A stretch of 17,225 bases of DNA from Solirubrobacterales bacterium (GCA_016215085.1 JACRMD010000021.1:1-17225); one strand, 5' to 3'; counted from the first letter of the stretch, positions 1 to 6,875 are shown. Notes: generated by a model not told the origin, from the sequence alone. Translations and numbers: made by a program.

Positions 1-1
1 C

Positions 2-175
2 AAGCTCGATAAAACGAATCTGATCAAAGCCGGCACGATTCCCGTCATCGCGGCGGCGATTGGCGGCGCGCTGTGGCTGCTCGGTCCGCTCGGCGGCATT
101 GTCGGTATCCTGTTCTGGGTAGTGGCGGCCTTCGCCGGCTACTGGAACAGCGCCTCGAGCGGCCGCAAGGTCCGG
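2..175 (+). CDS. Possible membrane-protein fragment at window edge (partial, unidentified)
   Basis: Frame 2 from the window edge reads a polar start (KLDKTNLIK) and then a strongly hydrophobic stretch of about 35 residues (AAAIGGALWLLGPLGGIVGILFWVVAAFAGYW), which looks like one or two membrane helices. It uses AAA, AAT, GAT, ATT, GGT and GTA codons that the later genes avoid, and the first 60 bases are only about 55% G+C. I do not recognise the family. No stop closes the frame near here, and coding quality fades between about 175 and 240, where a different frame takes over. This could be the tail of a gene from another genome (a chimeric contig end) or a damaged local gene. The identity is unknown, and even its coding status is uncertain. 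Confidence 0.3.
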
Positions 176-240
176 TCCAGCGCCCTCACCAGCTTGCGCG
201 CGGCCTGCCAGTCCTCGCTCTCGAGCCGACCCACGCCGCC

Positions 241-1707
241 GTGCCTGCGCCTGCCCTCGCGCTGGTCGGCCTGCGCGACGGCCTCGGCCCCCACGACGAG
301 GGGCTCATGCTCCAGTGGGGGCACCGCATCGCCGACGGCCAGTGGCCCTACCGGGACTTCTGGTGCAACTACCTCCCGGGCCAGCCGCTCCTGCAGGCGG
401 TCCTGGGCGACTCGCTGCTGGTGTGGCGGCTCGTCCGCGCGGCGACCGGCGCGATCGCCGCGGTGCTCGCCTACCTCCTCGTCCGCGGCGAAGTGGGTCG
501 CGATCTGCCGGAGGGGTCGACAGATCGCGACCCACTTCGGCGGTGGTGGGCGCTCGGGGCGTGGGCCGGCGTCGCGGCGGCGATGGCGTGGCCGCTGGTG
601 CCCGGGCCCAACGCGAGCGCGGTCGCGCTGGCCTTCGGCGCGGTCCTGCTCGGCCGGCGCTCGCCGGCCTGGGGCGGCGCGCTCGCGGGCGCGCGCGCGC
701 TCTTCCGCCCGGAGGTCGGCGCGGCCGCGGCGCTGGCGGTCGCCTGGGAGGCCCGAGCGGCTCCCCTCCCCGAGCATCCGGCGCGGCGGGCACGGCCCGC
801 GACCGTCCTCGCGGCCGCGCTCGCGACGTTCGCCGGGGGCCTCCTGCCGTTCCTCGTCGCGGCGCCCGGCGACCTGCTCGCCCAGACCTTCGGCTTCGCC
901 GACGAGCAGGACCTCCAGCGCCTGCCGTTCCCGCTCGCGCCGCACACGACCGACCCCAACAAGCTGCTCGAGCGCCTGTTCCCGGCGATCCTCGTCGCGG
1001 GCTGCCTGACGTGGCTCGCGCTGGCGTGGCGCGCCCGCCGCGGCTGGCCGTGGCTACCGCTGCTGCTCGCCGGCCTCGCCTACCTCTTCGCCCGCACCGA
1101 CGAGTTCCACCTCGTCCCGCTCGCCGCGATCCTCGCCGCCGCGCTCGCCGAGCGGGCGCGTGCCCCCGCCGCGATCGTCCTCGCGCTCATCGTCCTGCAC
1201 GGCCTCGACCGGCAGGTCACGAAGGTGCGCGACGACACCGCGTGGGTGGAGGTCCGCGACGGCGTCCGCACCGACGCCGCCGACGCGCGCAACCTGCGCC
1301 TGCTGCGGGCGACGGTCGACGCGCTGAGCGAGCCCGGCGACCCGATCCTCGTGGCGCCGCCGCGCTTCGACCGCGTCCGCGTCGGCGACCCGCTCCTGTA
1401 CCGGCTGCTCGACCGCGACAACCCGACGCGGTACGACGTCATGCAGCCCGGCGTGGTGACCACGGCCAAGGTCCAGCGCGAGATGCTGCGCGACCTGCGC
1501 GGCACCGACCTAATGGTCCGCTGGCTGGACCCGCGCGCGACCGCGCTCGAGGACAACGCGTCGGCGCGGTCCTCCGGGGTGACGCTGCTCGACGACGCGA
1601 TCGCGCGCGACTTCCGCCGCGTCGCCCGGTTCGGCCCGTACCTGCTGCTTCAGAGGTCGCGGCGGGCGAACGCCAGCGCGGCGGCCAGCAGCACCGCCGC
1701 GACGTAG
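241..1707 (+). CDS. Polytopic membrane protein, GT-C/GT39-like glycosyltransferase family (N-terminus uncertain)
   Basis: The frame is open from upstream, but family-like sequence starts only near base 241 (GTG) with LVGLRDGLGPHDEGLMLQWGHRIADGQWPYRDFWCNYLPGQP. This is the first extracytoplasmic loop of GT-C proteins, with an acidic HDE pair as the candidate catalytic site and a PYRDFW motif. About eight hydrophobic segments follow, up to about base 1200. A soluble C-terminal domain then carries RVGDPLLYRLLDRDNPTRYDVMQPGVVT and ends at FGPYLLLQ. The usual first helix before the loop is short or missing and no Shine-Dalgarno precedes GTG241, so the 5' end is probably lost at the composition break upstream. 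An in-frame inverted repeat (489-539) adds about 17 residues between helices. The last 58 bp overlap the convergent permease gene. The likely role is sugar transfer from a polyprenyl-phosphate donor outside the membrane; the substrate is unknown. Confidence 0.7.
   Translation: MPAPALALVGLRDGLGPHDEGLMLQWGHRIADGQWPYRDFWCNYLPGQPLLQAVLGDSLLVWRLVRAATGAIAAVLAYLLVRGEVGRDLPEGSTDRDPLRRWWALGAWAGVAAAMAWPLVPGPNASAVALAFGAVLLGRRSPAWGGALAGARALFRPEVGAAAALAVAWEARAAPLPEHPARRARPATVLAAALATFAGGLLPFLVAAPGDLLAQTFGFADEQDLQRLPFPLAPHTTDPNKLLERLFPAILVAGCLTWLALAWRARRGWPWLPLLLAGLAYLFARTDEFHLVPLAAILAAALAERARAPAAIVLALIVLHGLDRQVTKVRDDTAWVEVRDGVRTDAADARNLRLLRATVDALSEPGDPILVAPPRFDRVRVGDPLLYRLLDRDNPTRYDVMQPGVVTTAKVQREMLRDLRGTDLMVRWLDPRATALEDNASARSSGVTLLDDAIARDFRRVARFGPYLLLQRSRRANASAAASSTAAT
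489..539. repeat. Perfect 19-bp inverted repeat (13-nt loop) inside a coding region
   Basis: The arms at 489-507 and 521-539 are exact reverse complements, separated by 13 nt. As RNA or single-stranded DNA this folds into a long GC-rich hairpin. It lies in frame in the membrane glycosyltransferase and encodes roughly EVGRDLPEGSTDRDPLR, a charged insert between the helix ending LAYLLVRG and the next helix starting WWALGAWAG. I saw no second copy in the window. It resembles in form the palindromic elements that insert in frame into protein genes of other bacteria; assigning it to a mobile palindromic family is an inference. Confidence 0.85.
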
Positions 1708-2501
1708 ACGACCGCCCACGGCAGCATCAGCGGGCCGGCGTCGAAGGAGCCGCCCAGCGGCCCGAGCAGGACGACGGCGCCGGGGCCTTGGACGTCCTGG
1801 ACGAGCAGCCGCAGCGCGTCGCGGTAGAGCGCCTCGAACGGCAGCGCCCACGACGTGACGTCGGCGATGCGCTCCAGGGTCCGCGAGGGGATGACGTCGC
1901 CGATCGCGCCGAGGAGGCCCGCGAGCAGCCCGGCGCCGTAGGCCATCAACATGAGGATGCCGTTGGCCGTCGCGCCGAGGAACACCGAGCCGAGCAGCGA
2001 GAGCGCGGCGACGACGACGGCGGCGAGTGCGAGGCGCAGCGCCACCGCGAACGGGTGCTCGGGCCACCAGTCGCCGACGACCCCCGTGACGAGCACGGCG
2101 CCGAGGTAGACGGCGACCACGTAGGCGGCGCTCACCGACGCCGCCGCGAGGAAGCGGCCGAGCAGGTACGGCGGGCGGCCCAGCGGCCGGACGACGATCG
2201 GCTGCAGCAGGCCGCGCTCGGCGTCGCCGCGGATCGCGCCGACGGTCAGGAAGACGCTGAGGACGACGCCGAGGAAGAGCGTGCCGAAGATCGCGAGGCC
2301 GAGGATCGTCGCGCCGGCCAGCTCGCGCGCGGGCAGGTCGCTGTCGTTCTCCGCGAAGCCGCTGACGTCCTGGAAGAGCTCGTCGCAGCCCCACACGTAC
2401 AGCAGCCCGAAGACGAGCGTGAGCACGCCGACGACGAGCAGGACGCGGCGGCGCAGCGCCTCCTGCAGCGCGTGGCGGGCGACGAGGAGGGTGCCGCTCA
2501 C
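1650..2501 (-). CDS. ABC-2 type transporter permease
   Basis: This 283-residue integral membrane protein starts at GTG2501, behind a G-rich stretch that could serve as a ribosome site. The N-terminus MSGTLLVARHALQEALRRRVLLVVGVLTLVF is the typical cytoplasmic amphipathic helix plus first transmembrane helix of ABC-2 permeases. An extracytoplasmic loop (about residues 37-62) and five further hydrophobic segments follow. The cytoplasmic segment RGDAERGLLQPIVVRPLGRPPYLLGRF is the hallmark coupling region of this family. It lies downstream of the ABC ATPase on the same strand, and together they would form an exporter; the cargo cannot be read from sequence. Whether the exporter still works is doubtful because its ATPase is cut short. 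The 3' end overlaps the convergent glycosyltransferase gene by 58 bp. Confidence 0.88.
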   Translation of the reverse strand: MSGTLLVARHALQEALRRRVLLVVGVLTLVFGLLYVWGCDELFQDVSGFAENDSDLPARELAGATILGLAIFGTLFLGVVLSVFLTVGAIRGDAERGLLQPIVVRPLGRPPYLLGRFLAAASVSAAYVVAVYLGAVLVTGVVGDWWPEHPFAVALRLALAAVVVAALSLLGSVFLGATANGILMLMAYGAGLLAGLLGAIGDVIPSRTLERIADVTSWALPFEALYRDALRLLVQDVQGPGAVVLLGPLGGSFDAGPLMLPWAVVYVAAVLLAAALAFARRDL

Positions 2502-2533
2502 GACGGCGCCCCCCGCCGGGCCCGGCGCTCGTG

Positions 2534-2558
2534 GGTGAGGGCCACACAGGGCCTCACC
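2534..2558 (-). repeat. Stem-loop between ABC ATPase remnant and permease
   Basis: Bases 2534-2540 pair with 2552-2558 (7 bp). After one mismatch, two more pairs close a 5-nt ACACA loop. The stem contains the TGA (2554-2556) that would have ended the full-length ATPase, and it lies about 30 nt before the permease start. There is no T tract, so it is not a classical terminator. It could shape mRNA processing or translation between the two cistrons, or be incidental. Confidence 0.4.
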
Positions 2559-2625
2559 TCGCGTCGGCCACCTTCTCGAGGTAGACGTCCTCGAGCGTCG
2601 AGCGCCGCACCCGCACGCCGCAGAC
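2554..2625 (-). pseudogene. Detached C-terminal remnant of the ABC ATPase
   Basis: Read in the ATPase frame past its TAG (2626-2628), the sequence continues VCGVRVRRSTLEDVYLEKVADAR and then meets TGA. STLEDVYLE is the conserved end of ABC-2-type exporter ATPases (usually xSLEDVFL). The gene therefore once ran to about 2554, and the current stop separates this tail from the nucleotide-binding domain. The roughly 80 residues normally lying between the domain and this motif are also missing. Confidence 0.7.
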
Positions 2626-3234
2626 CTACTCGCCGGCGGCGACGAGCCGGTCGATGATCACGACGCGGTCGCAGACCTGCTCGACCTCGCTGAGCAGGTG
2701 GGTGTTGAGCAGCACCGCCACGCCGCGGCGGCGCAGCTCGACCAGCGCGTCGCGCACCGTGCGGCGGCCGCCCGGGTCCAGCGCGCTGGTCGGCTCGTCG
2801 AGCAGCAGCACCCGCGGGGCGCCGACCATCGCCTGCGCGATCCCGAGCCGCTGCTGCATGCCCTTGGACATGCGCTCGACGCGGACGTCGGCGGCGTCGT
2901 CGAGCCGCACGAGTCGCAGCAGGTCCGCCCGCTCGCCCGCCCCGCCCTCAGAGCCCGAGAGGTCCTGGTGCAGGCGCAGCACCTCGTCGGCCGAGCACCA
3001 CCCCGGGAAGCGGAAGAGCTCGGCCAGGTAGCCGAACGGCCGCACGAGCTGGACCTCGCCGGCGCTCGGCCGGACCAGCCCGACGGCGATCTTCGTCAGC
3101 GTCGACTTGCCCGCGCCGTTGGGCCCGAGCAACCCCACCAGCTCGCCCTCGCCGACGTGCAGGTCGACGCCGCGCAGCGCCTCGCGCGACCCGTAGGACT
3201 TGCGCAGCCCGGTGACCGAGAGTGCGACGGACAT
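2626..3234 (-). CDS. ABC transporter ATP-binding protein, C-terminally truncated
   Basis: This 202-residue nucleotide-binding domain has all its core motifs. Walker A GPNGAGKS is at 37-44, the signature MSKGMQQR at 122-129 replaces LSGGQ, Walker B VLLLDE is at 142-147, the D-loop SALD follows, and the switch histidine is H179. The family is usually about 290-310 residues with an extra regulatory C-terminus. Here the protein stops at VVIIDRLVAAGE, while the conserved end STLEDVYLE survives just past the stop. It would power the permease encoded next to it. ATG3234 lies 15 bp after the GT2 stop, which suggests one operon; no Shine-Dalgarno is visible. The core could still bind ATP, but loss of the tail may make it a pseudogene, unless the stop is a sequencing or assembly error. 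Confidence 0.82.
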   Translation of the reverse strand: MSVALSVTGLRKSYGSREALRGVDLHVGEGELVGLLGPNGAGKSTLTKIAVGLVRPSAGEVQLVRPFGYLAELFRFPGWCSADEVLRLHQDLSGSEGGAGERADLLRLVRLDDAADVRVERMSKGMQQRLGIAQAMVGAPRVLLLDEPTSALDPGGRRTVRDALVELRRRGVAVLLNTHLLSEVEQVCDRVVIIDRLVAAGE

Positions 3235-3249
3235 CGCGGACAGGGTGGC

Positions 3250-3954
3250 CTAGCGTGGGCCGAAGCGGAAGCGCAGCAACGCCCCGACCGCGCGGTAGCC
3301 GTCGCGCCAGGTGATCTTCTTGCCCTCGGCGTAGGAGCGGCCGTAGTAGGGGATCGGCACCTCGTACAACCTGATGCCCGGCGTGCGCAGGACCTTGGCG
3401 GTGACCTCCGGCTCGAAGCGGAAGTCGTTGGACACGAGGTGCAGCGAGCGGATCAGGTCGCCGCGGAACGCCTTGGACCCGACCTCCATGTCGCTGATGG
3501 TCGTGTTGTACAGGACGTTGGTCAGCAGCGAGAGGAAGCGGTTGCCGGCGTAGTGCCAGAAGAGGTGGGCGCGCTGCGGCTCGCCGCCGCGCAGGCGGGT
3601 GCCGTAGACGACGTCGGCGACGCCGTCGACCAGCGGCTGCAGCAGCTTGGGCAGGTCGCGCGGGTCGTACTCGAGGTCGGCGTCCTGGATGACCACGATG
3701 TCGCCCAGCGAGGCCGCCACCGCGGTGCGGACCGCCGCGCCCTTGCCCTGGTTGCGCTCGTGGACGAGCACCTTCAGGCGCGGGTCGTCGCCCGCGGCGG
3801 CGCGGGCGGCGCCGGCGGTGCCGTCGGCCGAGCCGTCGTCGACGACGATCACCTCGCTGTCGAGGTCGAGCGCCAGCGCCCGCGCGACGCCCTCGCCGAT
3901 CGTGGCGGCTTCGCCGTAGGCGGGGACGAGGATCGACACCAGGGGGCTGCCCAT
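3250..3954 (-). CDS. Glycosyltransferase family 2 (polyprenyl-phosphate sugar synthase-like)
   Basis: The 234-residue protein starts at ATG3954; longer in-frame extensions read as antisense of the neighbouring TPR gene and are rejected. The GT-A fold is clear: SILVPAYGEAATI at 7-19, VVDDGSADGT at 37-46, NQGKGAAVR at 68-76, and the metal-binding DAD at 91-93 within QDADLEYDP. GTRLRGGEP and the family motif SDMEVGSKAFR follow. It ends without membrane helices, as in single-domain dolichol-phosphate-mannose-synthase-type enzymes. The likely reaction is transfer of a sugar from a nucleotide donor to polyprenyl phosphate on the cytoplasmic face, supplying donors for the GT-C enzymes nearby. It is the first gene of the three-gene minus-strand operon with the ABC transporter. 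Confidence 0.9.
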   Translation of the reverse strand: MGSPLVSILVPAYGEAATIGEGVARALALDLDSEVIVVDDGSADGTAGAARAAAGDDPRLKVLVHERNQGKGAAVRTAVAASLGDIVVIQDADLEYDPRDLPKLLQPLVDGVADVVYGTRLRGGEPQRAHLFWHYAGNRFLSLLTNVLYNTTISDMEVGSKAFRGDLIRSLHLVSNDFRFEPEVTAKVLRTPGIRLYEVPIPYYGRSYAEGKKITWRDGYRAVGALLRFRFGPR

Positions 3955-3969
3955 GAGCGCGGGAACCCT

Positions 3970-3979
3970 GCCATACGAT
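3970..3979. promoter_or_regulatory. Divergent promoter pair sharing a TA step (GT2 / TPR gene)
   Basis: On the plus strand TACGAT (3974-3979) ends 8 nt before ATG3988, the spacing expected for a leaderless transcript. On the minus strand TATGGC (3975 down to 3970) precedes ATG3954 by 15 nt. Both boxes use the same TA at 3974-3975. The plus box is the better match; the minus box lacks the final T. No clear -35 hexamer is visible. Confidence 0.5.
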
Positions 3980-3987
3980 CCGCCCAC

Positions 3988-4410
3988 ATGGTCCTCCGCG
4001 TCCTCCTCGTCGCCGCCGGCATCGCGCTCGCCGGCTCCGGCATCGCGCTGCGCGCGGACAACGACGCCTGCCAGGACGCCCGTCACGACGCATTCGCCAT
4101 CGGCCTGCGCCAGGCGCCCGTCGGTACGGCGGCGGACGTCGCGCGGCGGCTGCAGGACCGCTGCCGCGGCGCCGAGCAGCTCGTCAACGGCACCGCGGCG
4201 CTGCTGCGCGGCGGCGCCGTCGAGCCCGCGGCAACGCTGGCCCAGGAGGCCGTCGCCCGCGAGCCCGAGCGCCGCGACTCCTGGGTCGCGCTGTCGCGCG
4301 CCCGTCAGCGCGAGGGCGACGCCTCGGGCGCCGCGCGCGCCCTGGCGCGGGCACGGGCGCTGGACCCGCTGACCCGCTGGCCTTCGAGGCGGGCGGCCGC
4401 GGGTTCTTGA
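3988..4410 (+). CDS. Small membrane-anchored TPR-like protein
   Basis: The 140-residue protein has an uncleaved-looking signal anchor (VLRVLLVAAGIALAGSGIAL, residues 2-21). An extracytoplasmic part with two cysteines (C28, C59) follows, then an alpha-helical region. Residues 85-127 (LAQEAVAREPERRDSWVALSRARQREGDASGAARALARARALDP) match the spacing of a tetratricopeptide repeat, including the W/A-L-G-A-DP pattern. TPR proteins mediate protein-protein contacts, so it may be an accessory factor of the glycan machinery around it; no enzyme function is indicated. A TACGAT box 8 nt upstream and the lack of a Shine-Dalgarno suggest leaderless translation. The tail after LDPL (WPSRRAAAGS) looks non-conserved, and the gene overlaps the convergent acyltransferase frame by 227 bp. 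Confidence 0.75.
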   Translation: MVLRVLLVAAGIALAGSGIALRADNDACQDARHDAFAIGLRQAPVGTAADVARRLQDRCRGAEQLVNGTAALLRGGAVEPAATLAQEAVAREPERRDSWVALSRARQREGDASGAARALARARALDPLTRWPSRRAAAGS

Positions 4411-5566
4411 ACCGCAGCAGCGGCCGCTCGACCAGGTAGTAGCTGGCCGCCGCGCACGCGGTCGCCGCGACGAAGACGGCCAGCGTGTAGACGACGAAGC
4501 TGCCGTGCGACGTCCAGTCCTGGACCTCGCGCAGCTCGCCGGTCAGCGGGTGGTGCCAGAGGAAGATCCCGTAGGAGACGAGGCCGAGCCAGGCGACCGG
4601 CCGCCAGCGCAGGACGGTCGCCGGCACCCCGCGGCCGTCGCCGAGCATCGCGGGCACCGCGAAGGCCACCGCCATCGCGCCGTAGAGCGCGAACCCGAGG
4701 ATCCAGTCGACGTCGTCGTAGACCTGGGGGTAGGTCGTCGGCATCCCGATCTGGGTGGTGAGGATCATGAGCTGCGCGGACAGGCCCCACCAGGCCAGCG
4801 GCCACGGGACCACCGCGCGCAGCACCACCGGGCGCCGCGCCACCGGCACGTGGTGCCACTGCACGCTGACCACCGCGATCGCCATCCCGAGCGCGAACCA
4901 CCCGAAGGTCCCGGCGATCGTGTTGCTCCACACGTCGGGCGACGGGTCCGCGTGCGTGGCCCAGCGCACGGCCAGCGACGCGAGGGCCAGGCCCCCGAGC
5001 GCCATCAGCTCGTCCTTCGGCCCGGCCAGCCAGCGGTCGGCGAAGAGCGCCAGCAGCGGCAGCGCGAGGTAGAACTGCATCTCGACGCACAGCGACCACG
5101 CGGCCGTGATCCCCCCGCCGATCCAGTCCACCGACAGGTTCTGCAGGAACCCGTAGTAGCCCCACCAGTCGCCCGTGTGCACGCCGACCAGGCCGGGCCA
5201 GATCGCCAGGACGGTGAGCGCCAGCCAGTAGGCGGGGACGATGCGCAGCGCACGGCGGCGGAAGTAGCGGCGCACGTGCGGCCGCGGCCGGCCCTCGCGC
5301 CGCGCGGCCACGAACGGGCGGTAGAGCAGGAAGCCCGAGATGACGAAGAACAGCGTCACGCCGACGTCCAGGCGCGCCGTGACCGCGCCGAGGAAGCCGT
5401 GGCCGTTGAAGCCCGACAGGAACGCCGTGTGGGTCACGAGGACGCTCAGGGCGGCGAACGCGCGCAGGCCGTCGACGAGCGGGAAGCGCGGGTTGCCCGG
5501 CGGCGGGCGCAGCGCGTCGGGCGCCATCGCCGGGTCGGCGGTCCCTGGCTCCTCGTGACGGCGCAT
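4184..5566 (-). CDS. Acyltransferase 3 family membrane protein
   Basis: A 460-residue frame from ATG5566 (ATG5527 is an alternative start). Residues 29-46 carry the family hallmark FPLVDGLRAFAALSVLVTH with the catalytic-type His46, followed by LFFVISGFLLYRPF and RYFRRRALRIVPAYW. About ten transmembrane helices run to ASYYLVERPLLRFKNPR near residue 390. Such proteins move acyl groups (acetyl, succinyl and others) from the cytoplasm onto surface sugars, so it probably decorates the local glycan. The last 70 residues are Arg/Pro/Ala-rich and antisense to the TPR gene; they are probably read-through caused by scarce stop codons or a lost stop. TAGACT lies 9 nt upstream of ATG5566, which supports that start as leaderless. 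Confidence 0.88.
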   Translation of the reverse strand: MRRHEEPGTADPAMAPDALRPPPGNPRFPLVDGLRAFAALSVLVTHTAFLSGFNGHGFLGAVTARLDVGVTLFFVISGFLLYRPFVAARREGRPRPHVRRYFRRRALRIVPAYWLALTVLAIWPGLVGVHTGDWWGYYGFLQNLSVDWIGGGITAAWSLCVEMQFYLALPLLALFADRWLAGPKDELMALGGLALASLAVRWATHADPSPDVWSNTIAGTFGWFALGMAIAVVSVQWHHVPVARRPVVLRAVVPWPLAWWGLSAQLMILTTQIGMPTTYPQVYDDVDWILGFALYGAMAVAFAVPAMLGDGRGVPATVLRWRPVAWLGLVSYGIFLWHHPLTGELREVQDWTSHGSFVVYTLAVFVAATACAAASYYLVERPLLRFKNPRPPASKASGSAGPAPVPAPGRARRPRRRPRADGRATARPRSRGARARGRRPPGPALPRARRRRRAAAPRCR

Positions 5567-5575
5567 CGGCGGCCG

Positions 5576-5585
5576 AGTCTACGCT
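5576..5585. promoter_or_regulatory. Divergent leaderless promoter pair sharing a TA step (acyltransferase / GT39)
   Basis: On the plus strand TACGCT (5580-5585) lies 6 nt before GTG5592. On the minus strand TAGACT (5581 down to 5576) lies 9 nt before ATG5566. The TA at 5580-5581 is the first two bases of both -10 boxes. Only 25 bp separate the start codons, so both mRNAs probably begin at or near their start codons. Confidence 0.65.
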
Positions 5586-5591
5586 TGCGCG

Positions 5592-6875
5592 GTGGCGCTC
5601 CGGCTGCGCACCGCCCTGCCCTTCGTGGCCCTGCTCGGCCTCGCCGTGCGGGTCGTCTACGTGCTCGCCAACAGCATGCCGGTGCAGGGCGACGCGCAGG
5701 TCTACCACCTGGAGGGCGGGCTGCTGGCCGACGGCGAGGGCTTCCGCCGGGTGCTCGAGGACGTGCCGACGGCGGAGTTCCCGCCGATGCACATCATCCT
5801 GGTGGCCTTCGCGAACCTGCTCGGCCTCGACGGCACCAAGGAGCAGAAGCTCTTCTTCGCCTGCGTCGGCACCGTCACGGTGGTCCTGGTGGCGCTGCTG
5901 GCGCGCGTGGTCACCCGCTCGGACCGCACCGCGATCGTCGCCGGGCTGCTCGCCGCGCTGTACCCGATGCTGTGGCTGCCCGACGGCGCGCTGATGGGGG
6001 AGACGACCTACGGGCTCTTCCTCACCGCCTCGCTGCTGGCGGCGGTCCACGCGCTGCGGGCGCCGGCGTGGTGGCGGTTCGCGCTGGTCGGCGGGCTCAT
6101 CGGGCTGGCCGCGCTGTCGCGCGGCGAGGCGCTCGGCCTGCTGGTGCTGCTCGTGCTGCCGCTGGCGTGGATCGGCGCCCGCGACCTCCGCGGCCGCGCG
6201 CTGCTCGCCGGCGCCGGGCTCGCCGGCCTGGTCGTCGTGCTGACGCCGTGGCAGGTGCGCAACCTCACGACGTTCGAGGACCCGGTCCTGATCTCCAACA
6301 ACGCCTCGGGCGTGTGGATCGGGGCCAACTGCCGCGACACCTACTACGGCGACCTCGTCGGCGCCTGGAAGTTCCAGTGCTACGGCACCGACCGGATCCC
6401 CGGCGACGAGTCCCAGCGCTTCGCCGAGTACCGCCGCCGGGGCCAGGACTACATGAAGGACCACCTGGGCCGGCTGCCCGTCGTCCTCGCCGCACGCATC
6501 GGCCGGCTGGCCGACGTCTACAAGCCGTGGAGCCAGGGCGTGTTCCTGGCCTCGGCGGAGGGCCGCCACCCGCGCGCGCAGAAGCTCGGCCTGCTCGCCT
6601 ACTGGCTGCTGCTGCCGTTCGCGGTGTGGGGCGCGGTGCTGCTGCGCCGCCGCCGCGAGCCGGCGCTGCTCGTCCTGCTGGCGCCCGTCGTCCTGGTGGT
6701 GCTCGTCGCGCTGAGCGCCTACGGCTCGACGCGGTTCCGGTTTGCCGCCGAGCCCGGATTCGTGGTGCTGGCGGCGGTCGCGCTCTCGGCGATCAGGAGG
6801 CCGGCGAGGAGCACCGCGACGAGCGTGAGCGCCGGCACCTCCCAGTCCCAGTCGATGGAGGCGTGGAAGGCGTAG
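5592..6875 (+). CDS. GT39/ArnT-like membrane glycosyltransferase
   Basis: The 427-residue polytopic protein starts at GTG5592. Arg20 follows the first helix, and the first external loop carries the candidate catalytic Asp34 in VQGDAQVYHLEGGLLADGEGF, the position used by PMT/ArnT-type GT-C enzymes. Further family features are FPPMHIILVAFANLLG, ALYPMLWLPDGALMGETTYGLFL, SRGEALGLL and PWQVRNLTTFEDPVLISNNASGVWIGANC. A soluble segment with paired cysteines follows, and the conserved end is YGSTRFRFAAEPGFVVLAAVAL. It should transfer a sugar from a polyprenyl-phosphate donor outside the membrane; the acceptor is unknown. The last 26 or so residues (RRPARSTATSV...) are antisense to the O-antigen-ligase-like gene, giving a 157-bp convergent overlap. 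A TACGCT box 6 nt upstream suggests leaderless expression. Confidence 0.87.
   Translation: MALRLRTALPFVALLGLAVRVVYVLANSMPVQGDAQVYHLEGGLLADGEGFRRVLEDVPTAEFPPMHIILVAFANLLGLDGTKEQKLFFACVGTVTVVLVALLARVVTRSDRTAIVAGLLAALYPMLWLPDGALMGETTYGLFLTASLLAAVHALRAPAWWRFALVGGLIGLAALSRGEALGLLVLLVLPLAWIGARDLRGRALLAGAGLAGLVVVLTPWQVRNLTTFEDPVLISNNASGVWIGANCRDTYYGDLVGAWKFQCYGTDRIPGDESQRFAEYRRRGQDYMKDHLGRLPVVLAARIGRLADVYKPWSQGVFLASAEGRHPRAQKLGLLAYWLLLPFAVWGAVLLRRRREPALLVLLAPVVLVVLVALSAYGSTRFRFAAEPGFVVLAAVALSAIRRPARSTATSVSAGTSQSQSMEAWKA

Noticed and set aside
153..165. Adjacent XhoI- and NotI-like sites (CTCGAGCGGCCGC), as in a cloning linker
   Set aside because: Both sites are common by chance in DNA this GC-rich, and no vector sequence follows. 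It remains only a mild hint that the window edge may be artificial.
139..240. Minus-strand reading RLESEDWQAARKLVRALDRTLRPLEALFQ ending in TAG at 139
   Set aside because: It looks helical and protein-like, but it is too short to identify, and continuing upstream it becomes Arg/Pro-rich antisense of the membrane glycosyltransferase. Not supportable as a gene.
3247..3252. Minus-strand TAGGCC 12 nt upstream of the ABC ATPase start as a separate promoter
   Set aside because: It lacks the final T of a -10 box, the spacing is longer than at the other genes, and its TAG is the GT2 stop codon. Cotranscription with GT2 is simpler.
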